A stretch of DNA of 64,000 nucleotides from Lutjanus erythropterus (GCA_020091685.1 CM034603.1:6949848-7013847), one strand, 5' to 3'; positions 12,505-24,147 are shown, numbered from the stretch's first letter. A program made the numbers and translations. Notes: generated by a model not told the origin, from the sequence alone.

Positions 12505-13363
12505 GGTAACACTTTATATGAATGGGGGTGTGCACAAAAATGACCTGACATCTGTCATGAACATGACATCAGTCAATGTCTTTTTTTTATGATGATTTGA
12601 CATGAACCAAGACAGCAAAGCCTATCAATGTCAATATTATGACAGCGTGACATTAACCAAGATAACAATGTCATTGATATGACCACTTGATATTAACCAA
12701 GACAACATAATCTTTCAGTGTCTTTGTTATGACAGCTTGACATGAACCAAGACAGCATAACTTGTCAATGTCTTTGTTATGACCACTTGATATTAACCAA
12801 GACAACATAACCTGTCAGTGTCTTTGTTATGACAGCTTGACATGAACCAAGAAAGCATAACCAGTCAATGTCCTTGTTATGACAACTTGACATTAACCAA
12901 GACAACATAACCTGTCACTGTCTTTGTTATGACAGCTTGACATGAATCAAGGTAGCATAACTTGTCAGTGTCTTTGACATGACAACTAAGACAACATAAC
13001 CTGTCATAAACATGCCACAGCAGGACTAATTATCAACCTCGAAGAAACTATTTAGCCTTAGGTGTTAATGTTACATTAAACTGTCATATGTTAGTGAGTA
13101 GTTGGTGTCATAAGTTGGTGTTGACATTGGTTGTCATAAGACCATTATGACTATGTCACAAATGTTTTCCTTGACCTCACCTACAGTGGTACAATTTGGA
13201 CTTTTCATGAGGGTGTCATTAAAGGTCAACTTTGCATTAAAATCACATAATTTACTGAATTGCACAATAGTCAAAACATTCAAAATGTTCATGAAAAGTG
13301 TCAAGTTATGGTTATGATGGTGACATGTCAATCTTATACGTAACATTTAAAAAAAGTGTTACC
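12505..13363. mobile_element. GTAACACTTTA-type MITE with internal array
   Basis: Left terminus GGTAACACTTTATATG at 12505. Right terminus AAAAAAAGTGTTACC ending at 13363 is its inverted complement over about 11 bp. The right part (13080-13220) shares the order GTTGGTGT..TGACA, GTCATAAGACCA, TTTTCCTTGACCTCACC and GTGGTACAATTTGGAC with a second copy at 34721-35186. No transposase. Roughly half of its length is a tandem array. Confidence 0.75.
12572..13012. repeat. 50-bp minisatellite with 100-bp higher-order period
   Basis: Tandem units of 50 bp. One unit type contains GACAGCTTGACATGAACCAA and the other GACCACTTGATATTAACCAA. Both are followed by GACA(G/A)CATAA and TGTCAATGTCTTTGTTAT-like sequence. 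The two types alternate for several cycles, giving a 100-bp higher-order unit. The array is confined to the interior of the MITE. Confidence 0.85.
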
Positions 13364-13489
13364 AAAAATACACTACAGTCACCTGAAAAATGGCTGGCAG
13401 CCATCATTAAAGAAGCCAGTTGGCACTGCCTCACTGCGAGCTTATTAGGACCCTTCCACAGGTTAGGCCATTGAATTTCCTCATTAATC
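13364..13489. other. short spacer
   Basis: Short unique spacer between the MITE and the pyrimidine-rich block. Nothing recognised. Confidence 0.5.
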
Positions 13490-14270
13490 CCTTCCTGCTC
13501 ATTTCCTTAAATTCCCTTCCTTCCTTTTTTCCCCTCAACCCATCAGTCCTCCCCTCTAACCGTCTTTACCATCTCCATACATTTGCATATCCTTTACTCT
13601 CGTTGACCCTCTATAGTGCCGTAAGAATCAGTTTCGACTGTGGGGCTCCCACAGAGCTCTTTTCTCGCTACACACAACCCGGTGCCGTTGAATCCCTCCA
13701 AGGCTTTAATCTCTTATTCCCCTTCTTTTCTCCAACCTGCATTCTTCTTTCACTCGTTCATCCCCATCCCTCCCTCCCTTCCTCTTTTTTCTGTCCACAT
13801 TTGCATATCCCAGGTGTCTTAGCTCTGCTCTTTTTTCCTGATTTTATACTGTATGTCCACTTCTTCCCCTGCCATGTTTAATTGTTAATGTTTCACAAAA
13901 GCACCCATCCTGCAAACCCCTTCTTTCCTTCCTTCCTTTTGTCCTCTGGAGTTTTTTTTTAACCTCCCTCTCATCCTCTTTTTCTATTTTCCTTGTTCCT
14001 GAATTCCTTCCCTTCTCTCCTTCCCTTCTCTCCTTCCCTCCTTCCTCTCCTCTTCTACCTTTTCCTCCATATGGTGGCATTTCCCAAGCGACTGTATCTC
14101 TGGAGGCTCGTAGGGGTGATGAGATGCTCAGCAGTTCCTACTCACACTGGGAAGGAAAACTATTCCACACCATTGATTCACACCAAAAAGGCATTACTCC
14201 TCTATATCCTCTCACCTTCCCTCCTTTCTTCATTCCACCTTAAGCTCCCGTCGAAGTGTTCGGAGTTGCT
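13490..14270. repeat. pyrimidine-rich block
   Basis: The + strand is dominated by CCTTCC, TTCCCTTC and CTCCTTCC motifs over about 780 bp, interrupted by short mixed segments (13570-13720, 14080-14200). The 153-codon + frame at 13420-13881 and the neighbouring frames are low-complexity by-products. It pairs in polarity with the purine-rich block that follows. Confidence 0.8.
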
Positions 14271-14418
14271 CTAACCTCTCTACGCACTCGCCGTACTCCC
14301 ACCTGCTCCTGTCCGCTGAGTGATTACATCTGTATGCCACGGGCATGAGGGAGAGTGTGTGAGAAAGGTAGGGGATTATGTCTTCGCTCGAGTTTGTGTG
14401 CATGCAAGTTCACCCTGG
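14271..14418. other. mixed-sequence hinge between R and Y blocks
   Basis: About 150 bp of ordinary composition in which the strand asymmetry switches from pyrimidine to purine. No feature recognised. Confidence 0.5.
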
Positions 14419-15480
14419 TTCACCCAAGACTGTGGGAGAAAAGAGGAGAGGAGAGGAAATGGAAGAAGAGAGGGAGAGGAGAGATGAGGTGAAAATATGG
14501 AGGAAAAAACAGGCCATGATCAAGGGAAGGAGAGAAAAGAGAAAAGTAAAGGAAAATAAATAAAAGGACAAGGTGAGAATCAAGAGAGGAAATGAGGTAA
14601 CGAAGAACTTAAAAAAGACAGTAGAGAGACGCAGCACAGAGAAAGGAGGAAAAGAGGAAAATACAAGAAAATGGGAAGAGATAAAGAGGATGGAAACAGG
14701 ATGAAAAGTGAAGAGAAGTGAGGAAACGAAAGGAGAGGGAAAGGAAAGAGGAACAGTAGAGAAAAGAATAGGAAATAAAAGGAAAGGAGAGGATAGAAAA
14801 CATAAGGGGGGGTCGGCTTGAGAACAGGAAATGAGATGAGAGAACAGAAAAGTAATCAAAGCATAGGAAGGGAAGGAAGTGGATTAAAGACAGGGAAAGG
14901 AAAGCAGAGGAAGGAAAAAGAAACAGGGAAAAGGGGAAATTAAAGGAAAGGAGAGAAAAGGAAAAGAAATTACATATACAGAAATTAATGGAAAAAAGTG
15001 GAGGGAAAAAGGACATGAAAGGAAAGGAAAAGAAAGAGAGGAAGTAGAGAAGAAATTAAATGACAGAAAAGGAAAGGAAAGAAGAAGAGAAGGCCAGATG
15101 AGGAAAGGAAAGATAGGGAAAGACAGGAGAGGAAAGGAAAAATGGGGAGGGGAAAGGAAATAAAATGAATTTGAAAGGACAGGAAAGGAAAGGAAAGGAA
15201 AGGACAGTGGGAGAAAAGATAGGGAAGGATAGGAGAGGAAAGAAAATGAAAGGAAATTAAAGAAAAATGGATGGGGGATAACAAAAGGAAAAGAAAAGAA
15301 AGTAAGGAGAAGGTAAGGACAGGGAAAGTAAGAAGAGGAAACAGGAAAGAAAAAAGAAAATGAAGGAGAGGTAATGAAAGCAAAGGAAATATGGAGAAGA
15401 AAGATAAGGAAAGGGAAGGAGAGAAAAGGAAAGATGAGGAGAGGAAAGGAAAGGAGTATACAAGGAGGCGAGTGGAGGAG
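14419..15480. repeat. purine-rich (GGAAA)n-like block
   Basis: More than 1 kb in which the + strand is almost all A and G: irregular arrays of GGAAA, GAGAGG and AAGGAAAGG, with the most regular pentamer run at about 15170-15210. Minus-strand Ser/Phe/Leu-rich frames up to 188 codons (14985-15551) are artefacts of this composition. A tract this long can form triplex (H-DNA) structures. Confidence 0.85.
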
Positions 15481-15946
15481 TTTAGAGGAGGGAGCGGTGG
15501 CTCTGAAACCATAAGTAGGCCAGTGGAAATTTCAGAGAAATTGATTAGCATTCAAACAGACACAGTGGGCTGCGGGGGGTGGTGGTGGGGGCTGTGGTGG
15601 TTGGGGGTGAATGAATATTTATCAGAAAACGTCTTCCAATGGCTGGCACATCGACACACCCAAAGGCTGTGGGAAGGGAGAGGAGAAGAGACGGAGACAG
15701 AAACAGCAGGATCAGGCTCCAGAAGCACAAAGAGACGGAGGCCGAGAGAGGAAAAAACAAGTGTTGGAGACAGACGGGGAGGACGGGCGAGAGAGTGACT
15801 GACGCGGAGTGAAGGCTATAGAGCTGAGGGCTGGGCTCAGTTAACACATCCACAGGCTGTGCCTCGCCGCTATCACACTGCTAGGTGAACAGATACAGGC
15901 TCTATAACTGGCTTGACTGCACAGAATGTCTCATAGCGCTGCTCAT

Positions 15947-15948
<2 letters not shown>
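15481..15948. other. GC-richer purine-biased segment
   Basis: Includes a G-rich patch at about 15573-15606 (GGGGGGTGGTGGTGGGGGCT) and an A/G-rich, CpG-containing stretch at 15690-15800. Nothing recognised as a gene, although the texture would suit an untranslated exon or promoter. Speculative. Confidence 0.4.

Positions 15949-15982
<34 letters not shown>
15949..15982. repeat. (GT)n microsatellite
   Basis: About 17 uninterrupted GT dinucleotides. Confidence 0.97.
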
Positions 15983-15984
<2 letters not shown>

Positions 15985-16646
15985 ATTGCTTTCACCTTGC
16001 CCAGGGATGTTTTGTTGTATTTTTCCTCAGCGGTATCCCTGGGGTGTGTCCTTGCATTAATTAGCGGGATTCAGCTGCACATGGCTCGATGGCAAGAACC
16101 AGATCACAGCAGCGCACAAACCGGTTCCCCCGTCTCTACTGTAGCTCTGACATTCTCTGCTTTATTTATTTATATCTGCTGTATATTTGATCAATGAAAC
16201 TTATTATATTGTACTTACAATATATGTTTTTTTCCTAGGCCAGATAAACAACAGAAATGCTGCAGCTGGAGGTCAAAATGAGCCATTTATCTTATGTTAG
16301 CCTGCTGTTTGTGTTCAGCGTGACAGGCAGTAGCCAGTGGTGTTTGCCTGTTTTGATATTGTTTCCTCAGTCACAGTAAAATGCTATATTTTCCTTTTAT
16401 TAGCTGCGACCAGCAGCTCCAAAGCTTACTTTTTTGTTTGGTTTAGTCCACAAACAATCCCCCACCCTATGGCGCCACATTTGTTTTGTGTTTTTTTGCC
16501 CCAGGAGGCTGAAATTTGGCATGGACGTCAGTGTGTGTGAAGGTGTGTGTTTGTGTTCTTGCTAACTGACCCCTCGTAAGTCCCGCCCCTTTTCACAGAA
16601 CCCCAGTTTTCTCATTTCGTCTATGTTGAAAAGAAAACTTTTGAAT

Positions 16647-16840
16647 GTTAGCAAAATGCTGGCTAACTAGGTCGCAAATCTATATCAGTTGTTAGCTAGC
16701 TAGTCACATCTAATAGCTAATGTTAGGAAAACTCTAGATAACTCTTCCTAATATACATCAACCATTAGCTTGCTAGTTACATCTGATTACTAATGTCAAC
16801 AAAACACTAGCCAACTCTCGCTAATCTACATAAATTTGCA
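16647..16840. repeat. ~74-bp tandem repeat, 2.6 copies
   Basis: Diverged units begin at 16647 (GTTAGCAAAATGCTGG), 16722 (GTTAGGAAAACTCTAG) and 16795 (GTCAACAAAACACTAG). Each full unit later carries TTAGCT(A/T)GCTAG and ACATCT(A/G)AT. Spacings are 75 and 73 bp. The third unit is partial. Confidence 0.8.
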
Positions 16841-19289
16841 TGATGAAAAAGGGGTGGGGTTTAAGACAGGGCCAGTAGGAAATAGGGGTGTGGCAGTGGG
16901 AGTGACCTATAACAAAAAGGCACATATATAACTTCTAACCAGGTTCATATAATATGACCAAAGACACAGATTGATGACATACAGATTCCCACACCTGCAA
17001 CTTTTTGTCTATGAAAATAAAATGGAGGTGGAGTGTTGCGTATGTGGTTGCAGCTATTGTGAATTTGTGCTACATTTGTGTGATCTTTTGCAATGACGTT
17101 GTTTCATTGTGGCTTGTGATCTCCTACAGACTCGTCTGCTCCATCAGTTAAGAAAAAGTTGTAGTTCATAGTTTTCAAACTCTTTGAAAAGCAACTTACA
17201 GCTTGTCACCACAGCAAGATCATCCTGGACAACAATTTGTCCTGCATGTTATAAATGTAAAAAAAATAATAAATATATTTTCACGTCTGAGAGTTAATAC
17301 AACATAAGCAAGGATCTGATCAGGAAAGAACAACATAAGTAAGTGCCATGAAGCAAAGTTTGAGTCTGATAGGATGTAGGTGCCTACAGTTATAGCAAGA
17401 GGTAATGCAGAGTGCATGCATCAGATTTCTTTCTTTTCTTTTTTTTTTTTTTTTAACCAAATGATGACTAAAAATTTGTCAAATACATGTGATTGTAATG
17501 GTTCATATTTCTTGGTACAGTAGAATGTGTGTCACTGTATAATGTAACATCTGGCTTTATTTGTCCTTAGAAAGCTGCAAAAATCCATTCATTTTCTGAC
17601 CCTGCATTTCTGTTATGCATATCATGTAAATGCCAGTGTATATAATATTAAAGCTGCAAATTAATGCAAATATTTAGTTTCATAATGACACTTAAAATAA
17701 TGGATTTAAAGTGGGCCATTTTCAGTACATGCTTTGAGCAAATACTAGATTACGTCTGCATGTTTGTAATGCAGTTGCTGGGATTCATACCAGTGAACTT
17801 GTATTGGTATTAAATGAAGTACTGTGGTGATTCAGGAGAAGACATTAGATACTGATCTCTGCTACATCGATGTTATGAACATTATGTGACAATCAGTAAT
17901 TGTTCAGCAGGCACAGCTGATATGCAGTTGTCCATTTATTCATTCTGATCACCTCACATTTCATCAGTTGAAGGAGACAGTCCAAGACTGTTGATGATAC
18001 AGTATAGATGTAGGTGAGATCATTCATATCTCTGAAAAGCTCTCTACAGACATTTTTCTGTGCTCTATAATTTAGACATTTTTTCTCTTTCTTATCTTGC
18101 CTTTTAGGCCTGGAATAAAATTCTTATTCAAGCGCTCACAGTCGATGTCAAAACTTATGTAACATTCCCCTTTTTTCCTCCTTTGTGGTGATTTGCTGCT
18201 GCAGTGTTTTTACTCCCCAAGGGCAATTGTTAGAAAAATGCCATTTGATTTCACATCAGAGGAAATGACCTGCAGACCTGTTGATGGTGATGGTTGGGTT
18301 TTGTGAAACATTATGCCAGTTAATTTCCACTTGACCCAAAGTACGCGATCGTAACTGGATGAATGGAGGATGGATGCTGCAGAGATGCAGGATGGCGACC
18401 GCTGAATCTTAATGCTGAGTGTGCTAAAGTGAACACAAAAGCCTGTCAGAGGTAGGGATAGAGACTTATGAAAAGGGATGCTACTTAGCCAGAGCCGGAA
18501 TCTGCTGGGACCAGACAGACGTCAAAATTATCATTTCTGAACTCGTTGTCTATACTTACCCCTCTGACTTTGCGAGTTTCTGCTATTGTCCAGCGTGGTG
18601 CCATGGTTTGAGGAGCCAGTGTTACCATCTGTCGGAAGCTCCTGTCAGCATATTTAGTTTCGGCCTGGCAGTGGATGTGTGTGTACTGCCCATGTGGATG
18701 ACGGCACCGGCCAAAGACCGATCTCTCACTACACCATGTCTCTCCATGTTTCACCATCTTGTATGCCCTCATGTTCCAAGGGCCATCTATGACTCCTGTT
18801 CATTTCACCTTTTTGTCTCAAGGCCTTTTGCATACTCTGCTGTACTGGTGGAGCCTGCATGTTCAACTCAGCACCGTATATGTGGGAATAACTATATTAG
18901 ATGATTGTGCAGTGTCACCGTAATGCAGATCAGCATGTAGCATGCATGACTTCGATGCAGGAGACGCCCTGTATTGCATCCTGGCTCAGACCCACCAGAA
19001 CAAACAGCTGTTTCATGAGAAGCATGATCTGTCCCTAACCTTAGACTCATAAGTCTGTTTTAAAATGCCCTGCTCAAGAGAGTCTTAGGACAGTCTTACA
19101 GCTTCTGATGCTAAAACTGGGTAGAAATAATTAGAGAGTTTAAAAAAAACACCAATGTTGAACCAATCCAAAGTCTTGAGGGCAGAACCTGCTACTGTGG
19201 CAGTGAGGAAAGCATCATTTCCGATAAGGTGGGTCCTAAAAATGTAAGGGGGGTAGGTTTGTTAGTGGCTGTACTCAAAGCCAATCTAG
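16841..19289. other. non-coding stretch
   Basis: Largely unique sequence with a T-run at about 17436-17455. Two overlapping opposite-strand frames (18485-18772 minus, 18608-18904 plus) have no recognisable features. No repeat family recognised. Confidence 0.5.
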
Positions 19290-19500
19290 GGCTGATTTGG
19301 ACTGAAAGAGGCATTTGTAACTGACTGGTTTGGAGGATTTCATGACCAAGCCATATTTCAGGTCCACCCACAAAATCCTGAACACAGAATTCCTGAACAG
19401 TTTAACAGTCTAACTCCACAACTCTGTCTTTTTACATGTTTTTCAGCTAACATTTTTTAACATGTCTGGTGTGTTTAGTGAAAAAAAACCACTCCTGTAC
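19290..19500. repeat. dispersed repeat, copy A (partner at 25138-25460)
   Basis: Shares ordered motifs with 25138-25460: GCTGATTTGGACTGA(A/G)AGAG, AAAATCCTGAA, CAGAAAT/CAGAATTC, CATGAACA/CCTGAACA, GTTTAACAGTCTAA versus GTTTGACGGTCTAA, and T(T/C)CAACATGT(A/C)T near the end. An old dispersed element of unknown class. Confidence 0.5.
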
Positions 19501-20119
19501 ACAGATTTTAACGTCATCAGAATCATGCAGCATTCTGTCAGGCTTTTTAAAGCCAGTTTAAAGCAGTTTTTTACATGACATGACAGCCCTTAGTTTATCC
19601 AGGGACCGCTGACTGAGCATACAAGCTATTTCCTACATATGCATTCATTTCTACGCAAGGCATCAAAGACCTTGTGACTTCAGTGCAGGCTACAGTCACT
19701 CACTTTTCCCTCCACAGGTTTAGGGGTTCATTCTTCCCATCAAAATCCCCGCTCTCTAATCCCCATGGCTGCGGCTGCGTTGCTTAGCTTGTCGATCCTA
19801 AAAGCTATTCAAAAGCTGAAATAAACGATCATGTCCTGGCTTTTACTGCTCGGGGACTCTGTACTTTAGCAGTCGTAACAGTCCATCCTCACATGAAGTG
19901 ACAATATCATATATTCTATACATTGAAATGGGCTTTTAACATCCTGTATTATCAGACTAGATGGTTTTGTCCTTTCAAATCATTATCATTGAGAGGAGGA
20001 AACATTGGTTCCCTCATCATATGGAATTGGCTCTCTGATTAAATGAGCTTTCATCATTTCCCCCACTTCCCTCCCCCTTGTCTTTGTCAGTGTGTGTGTG
20101 TGCGCGTCTGCAGTCAGAT
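19501..20119. other. non-coding spacer
   Basis: Unique-looking, with no gene or recognised repeat. A short (TG)n tract lies at about 20091-20102. Confidence 0.5.
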
Positions 20120-20620
20120 CATCTTACTTATGAAGTCATCCGGTAATGAGGCGAATCACATTAGATGAATGGATAGGCTGACTAATCGCATAAAGCCTGT
20201 TAATTGGATGCATATTGTCATGGCTAACTGTTATGGCATCATAAAGGCGCAGAGCTGCCGAGGGTGGCGCTGCTCCGAGGTCGCATAAGCAGCACTTACA
20301 TGGGAGCAAATAGGCATGACAAATAAGTGAGGGAGGAACCTACAGGCCTTGTGTCGCACTCTCTCTCTCTCACTATCTCTGCGTCACCCCTCTCCCCGTC
20401 TCTCCTCTCGCTCGTCAGCCCCCAATAATCATTTTTAATTTTAGACTCGAAAGCGCTTCCTGCTCCCTCCCCTCCCCACCTGAGGGAATTTCATCAGCCT
20501 TTTCTGCTTAATTACCTCAAAGACGCTGTCAATCTCACCTAATTATAACTCAATTCTCGGCGTTCTGTCTCAGAAGGGCGGGCTCCGAATTGAACCGTTC
20601 AAATCCAGTTTACTTCCATG
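20120..20620. promoter_or_regulatory. candidate conserved non-coding element
   Basis: Non-repetitive and rich in homeodomain and Cdx/Hox-like cores: GGTAATGAGGCGAATCAC, TAATCGCATAAAGCC and GTTAATTGGATGCAT at 20140-20210, CATCATAAAGGCGC near 20240, AATAATCATTTTTAAT near 20425, and TTAATTACCTC and CTAATTATAAC at 20508-20550. It is bounded by a CTCTCTCT tract near 20360. This looks like a developmental enhancer. Conservation is inferred, not shown. Confidence 0.35.
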
Positions 20621-20999
20621 ACCTCTGGAACTCCCACGCATAATAAGAACAGATGTTACAGTTGTCCTAAGAGGGAAAGCCTTCCCCAAACGTGCTCTCG
20701 TCGCGACCCTGAACGCCTCATTTAGTGTCTATTAACATGGATAAATAGGCCATGCTTAAGGACCCATAACGACTCTAAAACTGCTTCTCTAACACCAAAA
20801 TTCAAATTATTTTATCCTCAGTAGTCATCACACATTTGAAAGTCAGTCATTACCTTAGCAAAACTGTTATTCTATTCTACTCAAAAATTTGCATTTTCAG
20901 GAAGTAAAAATTAGCTTAGGAGCTGGGTTTGTAAAGAATGAAGTAAAGATTATGAGGTAAATAATAAAGTTAAGCAACAAGTTTGCACAAGAATTTTAT
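20621..20999. other. non-coding spacer
   Basis: Nothing recognised. Confidence 0.5.
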
Positions 21000-21385
21000 T
21001 CCTGTCTGCATACATTTATGTTACAGTGTCTATTTGCACCCGGGTGACAATAATCACAGGTTATTACACCTGGCTGCCTATTTTATCTGTAAAGAGCAAC
21101 AAAGTCTCTGTAGAGAATGGGTGATGGATGAATAGGTTTGAATCCTTTGCGAAACTAAAAGGCAGGGTTGACTTTTAATTTTTTGACTTGACTAGACGGC
21201 AACAAAACTACTTGGTTAAGTTGAAGAAAAGATAATAGTTTGTCTCTGCAATGTGGATGTAAATAGCCTCACTGGCATTGTTGCTATGAACACCTGAGTG
21301 CTTATCTCTGCCACATATGTAAATAGCTACATGGGCTATTCCACCCAGGATGCAAGTAGTATACCTGGCTGCTGAAATCTGTATG
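21000..21385. repeat. GTAAATAGC / GTGCAAATAG family, diverged copy
   Basis: Contains TATTTGCACCCGGGTGACAA, AAACTACTTGGTTAAGTTGA, GATGTAAATAGCCTCACTGG, CACCTGAGTGCTTATCTCTG and GGCTATTCCACCCAGGATGC, in the same order as the family at 49060-49850. No coding capacity. Confidence 0.6.
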
Positions 21386-22745
21386 CTAATGGATTCTCCC
21401 TTTATGTTACAACTGAATAAACATTATAAAGATAAAACTTAAACTATTACTTATTTTTTCTTCTTGTCAACAACTCCTGTGAAATGACTGACACCAGCGA
21501 TTTGTTATTTTCTTTTTCTTTTCTTCTTTTTTTTGATGTAAAATGTTTCAATACCGTCCTGCTAACACAGATATACCACCACAGGCACCAGATTTAAAAA
21601 CTCAAGTATACTGTGAAGTACTGAGAGATTTACGTGGCTGTGATAGGCTTAAACAGCCTTGTGTTTGATCAGGGCTTGAATGTAATGAACTTTTAATTTA
21701 TATGTGGAAGTCCCACAATCCTGCTTTAATCTGACAAGAGAAAACTAATATGTGCCTTTCTAGAGGACATATTTTGTCATTTAATTAGAAGAACTTGTTA
21801 AAAAAGCTGAAAAATATATAACTCTTTTTAACAAAAGTTCAGTAATTTCATAAAGCAGCTGGACACTGTAGTTTTAAACACACACAGATGTCTTTCAAAC
21901 AGGAGGAAGACTGGTATTATTATACCATTTGTTGGGGCTTAATTTCAGCAGCAGATTAATACATGCTAGTGGGTTTTTTTGTAAAGCAGCGGGGCAGTGT
22001 ATGTGGTATTGACTAAAAATAAATTGGAGTGCAACAATATGACTCATCGATGTGTTTTTATTGGTTTTTGGACAACAATGGAGCTCTATAGCACAGAGGA
22101 ATAAGATATATCAGGCTTTGGATACACACACAACGCATTCATTGTTGGTTTTGGTCTTTTCATGGGATTTGTTGCAAAGAGAAAAAAAAATAGAATATCA
22201 CCAGCTTTTTCTTTTCAGCTCATTTAGAATGAAGAATCGAACTCTGATGCTAATCCTCGCTGCAGAATGACTTTATCAGAAAAACATTGAACTTAAATCC
22301 GTCCATCGTTTCACATTTTGAAAAGAAGTTTGGATTGTATAGAATTGTGCAGCCCGTGTCAGTTGGTCTACAGTATAGAGGTTATGACCACAGGCTGCAC
22401 AGATACATAAGTTCAAAAAGAAAATCCTCCTGGATCATATCCATATCTGCATACTGACAGCTTCTGCCAGTTTTAAGCATAAAATCAGGAAACCTCTGTG
22501 ACCTCTTCTGTTTCCTTCTGCTAAGGGTAACAAAAAAAACCTCTGGCCTGATCTCATGTTCAATTCATAGTTTTAGTTTCTAATAGAGATAATGTAATGA
22601 CCAGTAATATTACGTGACTTAAGCATGCAGTAGTTTGCATAAAAACTGAACACGGGGGTTGGTGTAGGGAATTGATTTGCCTTCAGCTGCCTGCTGTCGG
22701 TAAGATGCTCATTTGCAGCAATATTTTTAAATGTATCTTACAAAT
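21386..22745. other. AT-rich non-coding stretch
   Basis: No repeat family or gene recognised. The 72-codon + frame at 22052-22270 shows no domain that I know. Confidence 0.5.
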
Positions 22746-23292
22746 TTAAAGGGGTAGTTTTGATTATTTGATGTGGGGTTATGAGGATGTGGAACCTTGA
22801 AACAGTGTCTCCAAGTTCAAAACTGTACGATCGTTCCATCAATGATGAACGAGAAAACACTTAATGTAAGTAAGAAAAAATATTTTAAAAAATGCAAATA
22901 TAGTTTGGTGAATCCGAACCATCCTTTTAAAACGCCATAATCACACAATAACACAAGTGAACAAACTGATCGAGGCAGTGGTAGAACAGCGACTCCCATG
23001 TTCTGCAAGGTAAAATCACTGATTTCTTAGACAGAGTTTGGTTGGTCTAGACAGAGCGATATTTGTCTTATTTCCCATTTTACCATTGGAAAAGGCTACA
23101 TGATGCCAAAGTAAAGCAGATAAATATATTTTAAATATAGCATATACTTAAACTGATATTGATTTTTTTAGGTTGATCTTCTGTTGTTGACCCGGTCCAC
23201 AGCAGTGCTTTGTTTAGATTCGATGCTGGCTGCTGTAGGTAATATCAACACATACTCATACTCACATCAAATAATCCAAACTATCCCTTTAA
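22746..23292. mobile_element. TTAA-flanked MITE with ~40-bp inverted repeats
   Basis: Left end TTAAAGGGGTAGTTTTGATT at 22746, continuing ATTTGATGTGGGGTTATGAG. Right end ATACTCACATCAAATAATCC then AAACTATCCCTTTAA ending at 23292. The ends are inverted repeats over about 40 bp with few mismatches, and TTAA occurs at both edges. I recall a common percomorph family beginning AAAGGGATAGTTTGGATT. The superfamily is not assigned: the TTAA edges would suit piggyBac-type insertion, but the terminal bases do not clearly fit. Confidence 0.75.
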
Positions 23293-23314
23293 AGCATACT
23301 GCTTTAATTAGATG

Positions 23315-23465
23315 AGATTAGATTTTATTGTCTCCCTCAGGAGAAATTGTCTTGGACATTTGAGAGAACAGCACAGTATCATTCCCAGATCCACGCACCC
23401 AAAAAAGCATAAATCCAAGTGTTGCACAGATGCCTCTGCTAAAGTAATTACATAAAAGTCCTATA
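23315..23465. repeat. probable LINE 3-prime-end type repeat
   Basis: The pattern TTTTATTGTCTCCCTCAGG, then AGAAATTGTCTTGGACATTT, resembles 3-prime ends of fish non-LTR retrotransposons (TTTATTG..CCCxxxGGGAAATT). Short, old and truncated. Confidence 0.4.
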
Positions 23466-24147
23466 CAAAATTATTGCACAGATGCTCCACACACTGTAAA
23501 GTCAAATGCTCAAATTAATTATTTGTATTAAGTAGTGAAAACTTTAACTTTGTTTAGAGGTTCTAGTTGAGTCCAGTAGGATTTTTCTGTCTTTTGTATT
23601 TATTAAACTAATAATTTTCTGTTAATGAGGGAAATAAGGTCTGTAAAACAAAAATATTTAAGAAATTAGAAAAACAATTACTATATGACTATAAATACTA
23701 TACTATATATACCATAATGCTATATACCAATATAATATATACTGTACTATACTAATTGATTAAGTTCTGTTAACTTAATGAGAGGTGTGAGGGGTGAATA
23801 AAAATTCTGAGTTGCATTTGCTGAAAATAATCAAGTTGGCTGTGATCAAAGAGCATGTGACACTAACTCCTAATATTTAAGCTCTGATAACCTCTTTTGA
23901 ATTTATGAAATCAAGGAAATGTATTTTTTTTTAGTTCTGCTGATTTATATGGGTTCACAGAGCACAAGTTTATTGCACAAATTCCCTACACAAGGTTATT
24001 TCCCAGAAAAAAAAAAACTAAAAAACCTTCATTTCAACCCTGTCATTATAGAAATATTTACATTTTTATCTGATATTCTGAAAGTATAAGATCTGCTTTT
24101 TTTCTTATTCACATACGTGTGTCTCAGCCACATCAGTGAAAGGATGG
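23466..24147. other. AT-rich spacer with TATACTA-rich tract
   Basis: About 23680-23760 is a degenerate TATACTA/TATATACCA simple-sequence tract. Otherwise nothing recognised. Confidence 0.6.

Noticed and set aside
12572..13012. Regularly spaced repeats resembling a CRISPR array
   Set aside because: Units are contiguous, diverged and without unique spacers. They lie inside a eukaryotic MITE.
13420..13881. 153-codon plus-strand frame
   Set aside because: Pyrimidine-rich low-complexity sequence with no domain.
14985..15551. 188-codon minus-strand frame
   Set aside because: Ser/Phe/Leu-only translation of the purine-rich block. Composition artefact.
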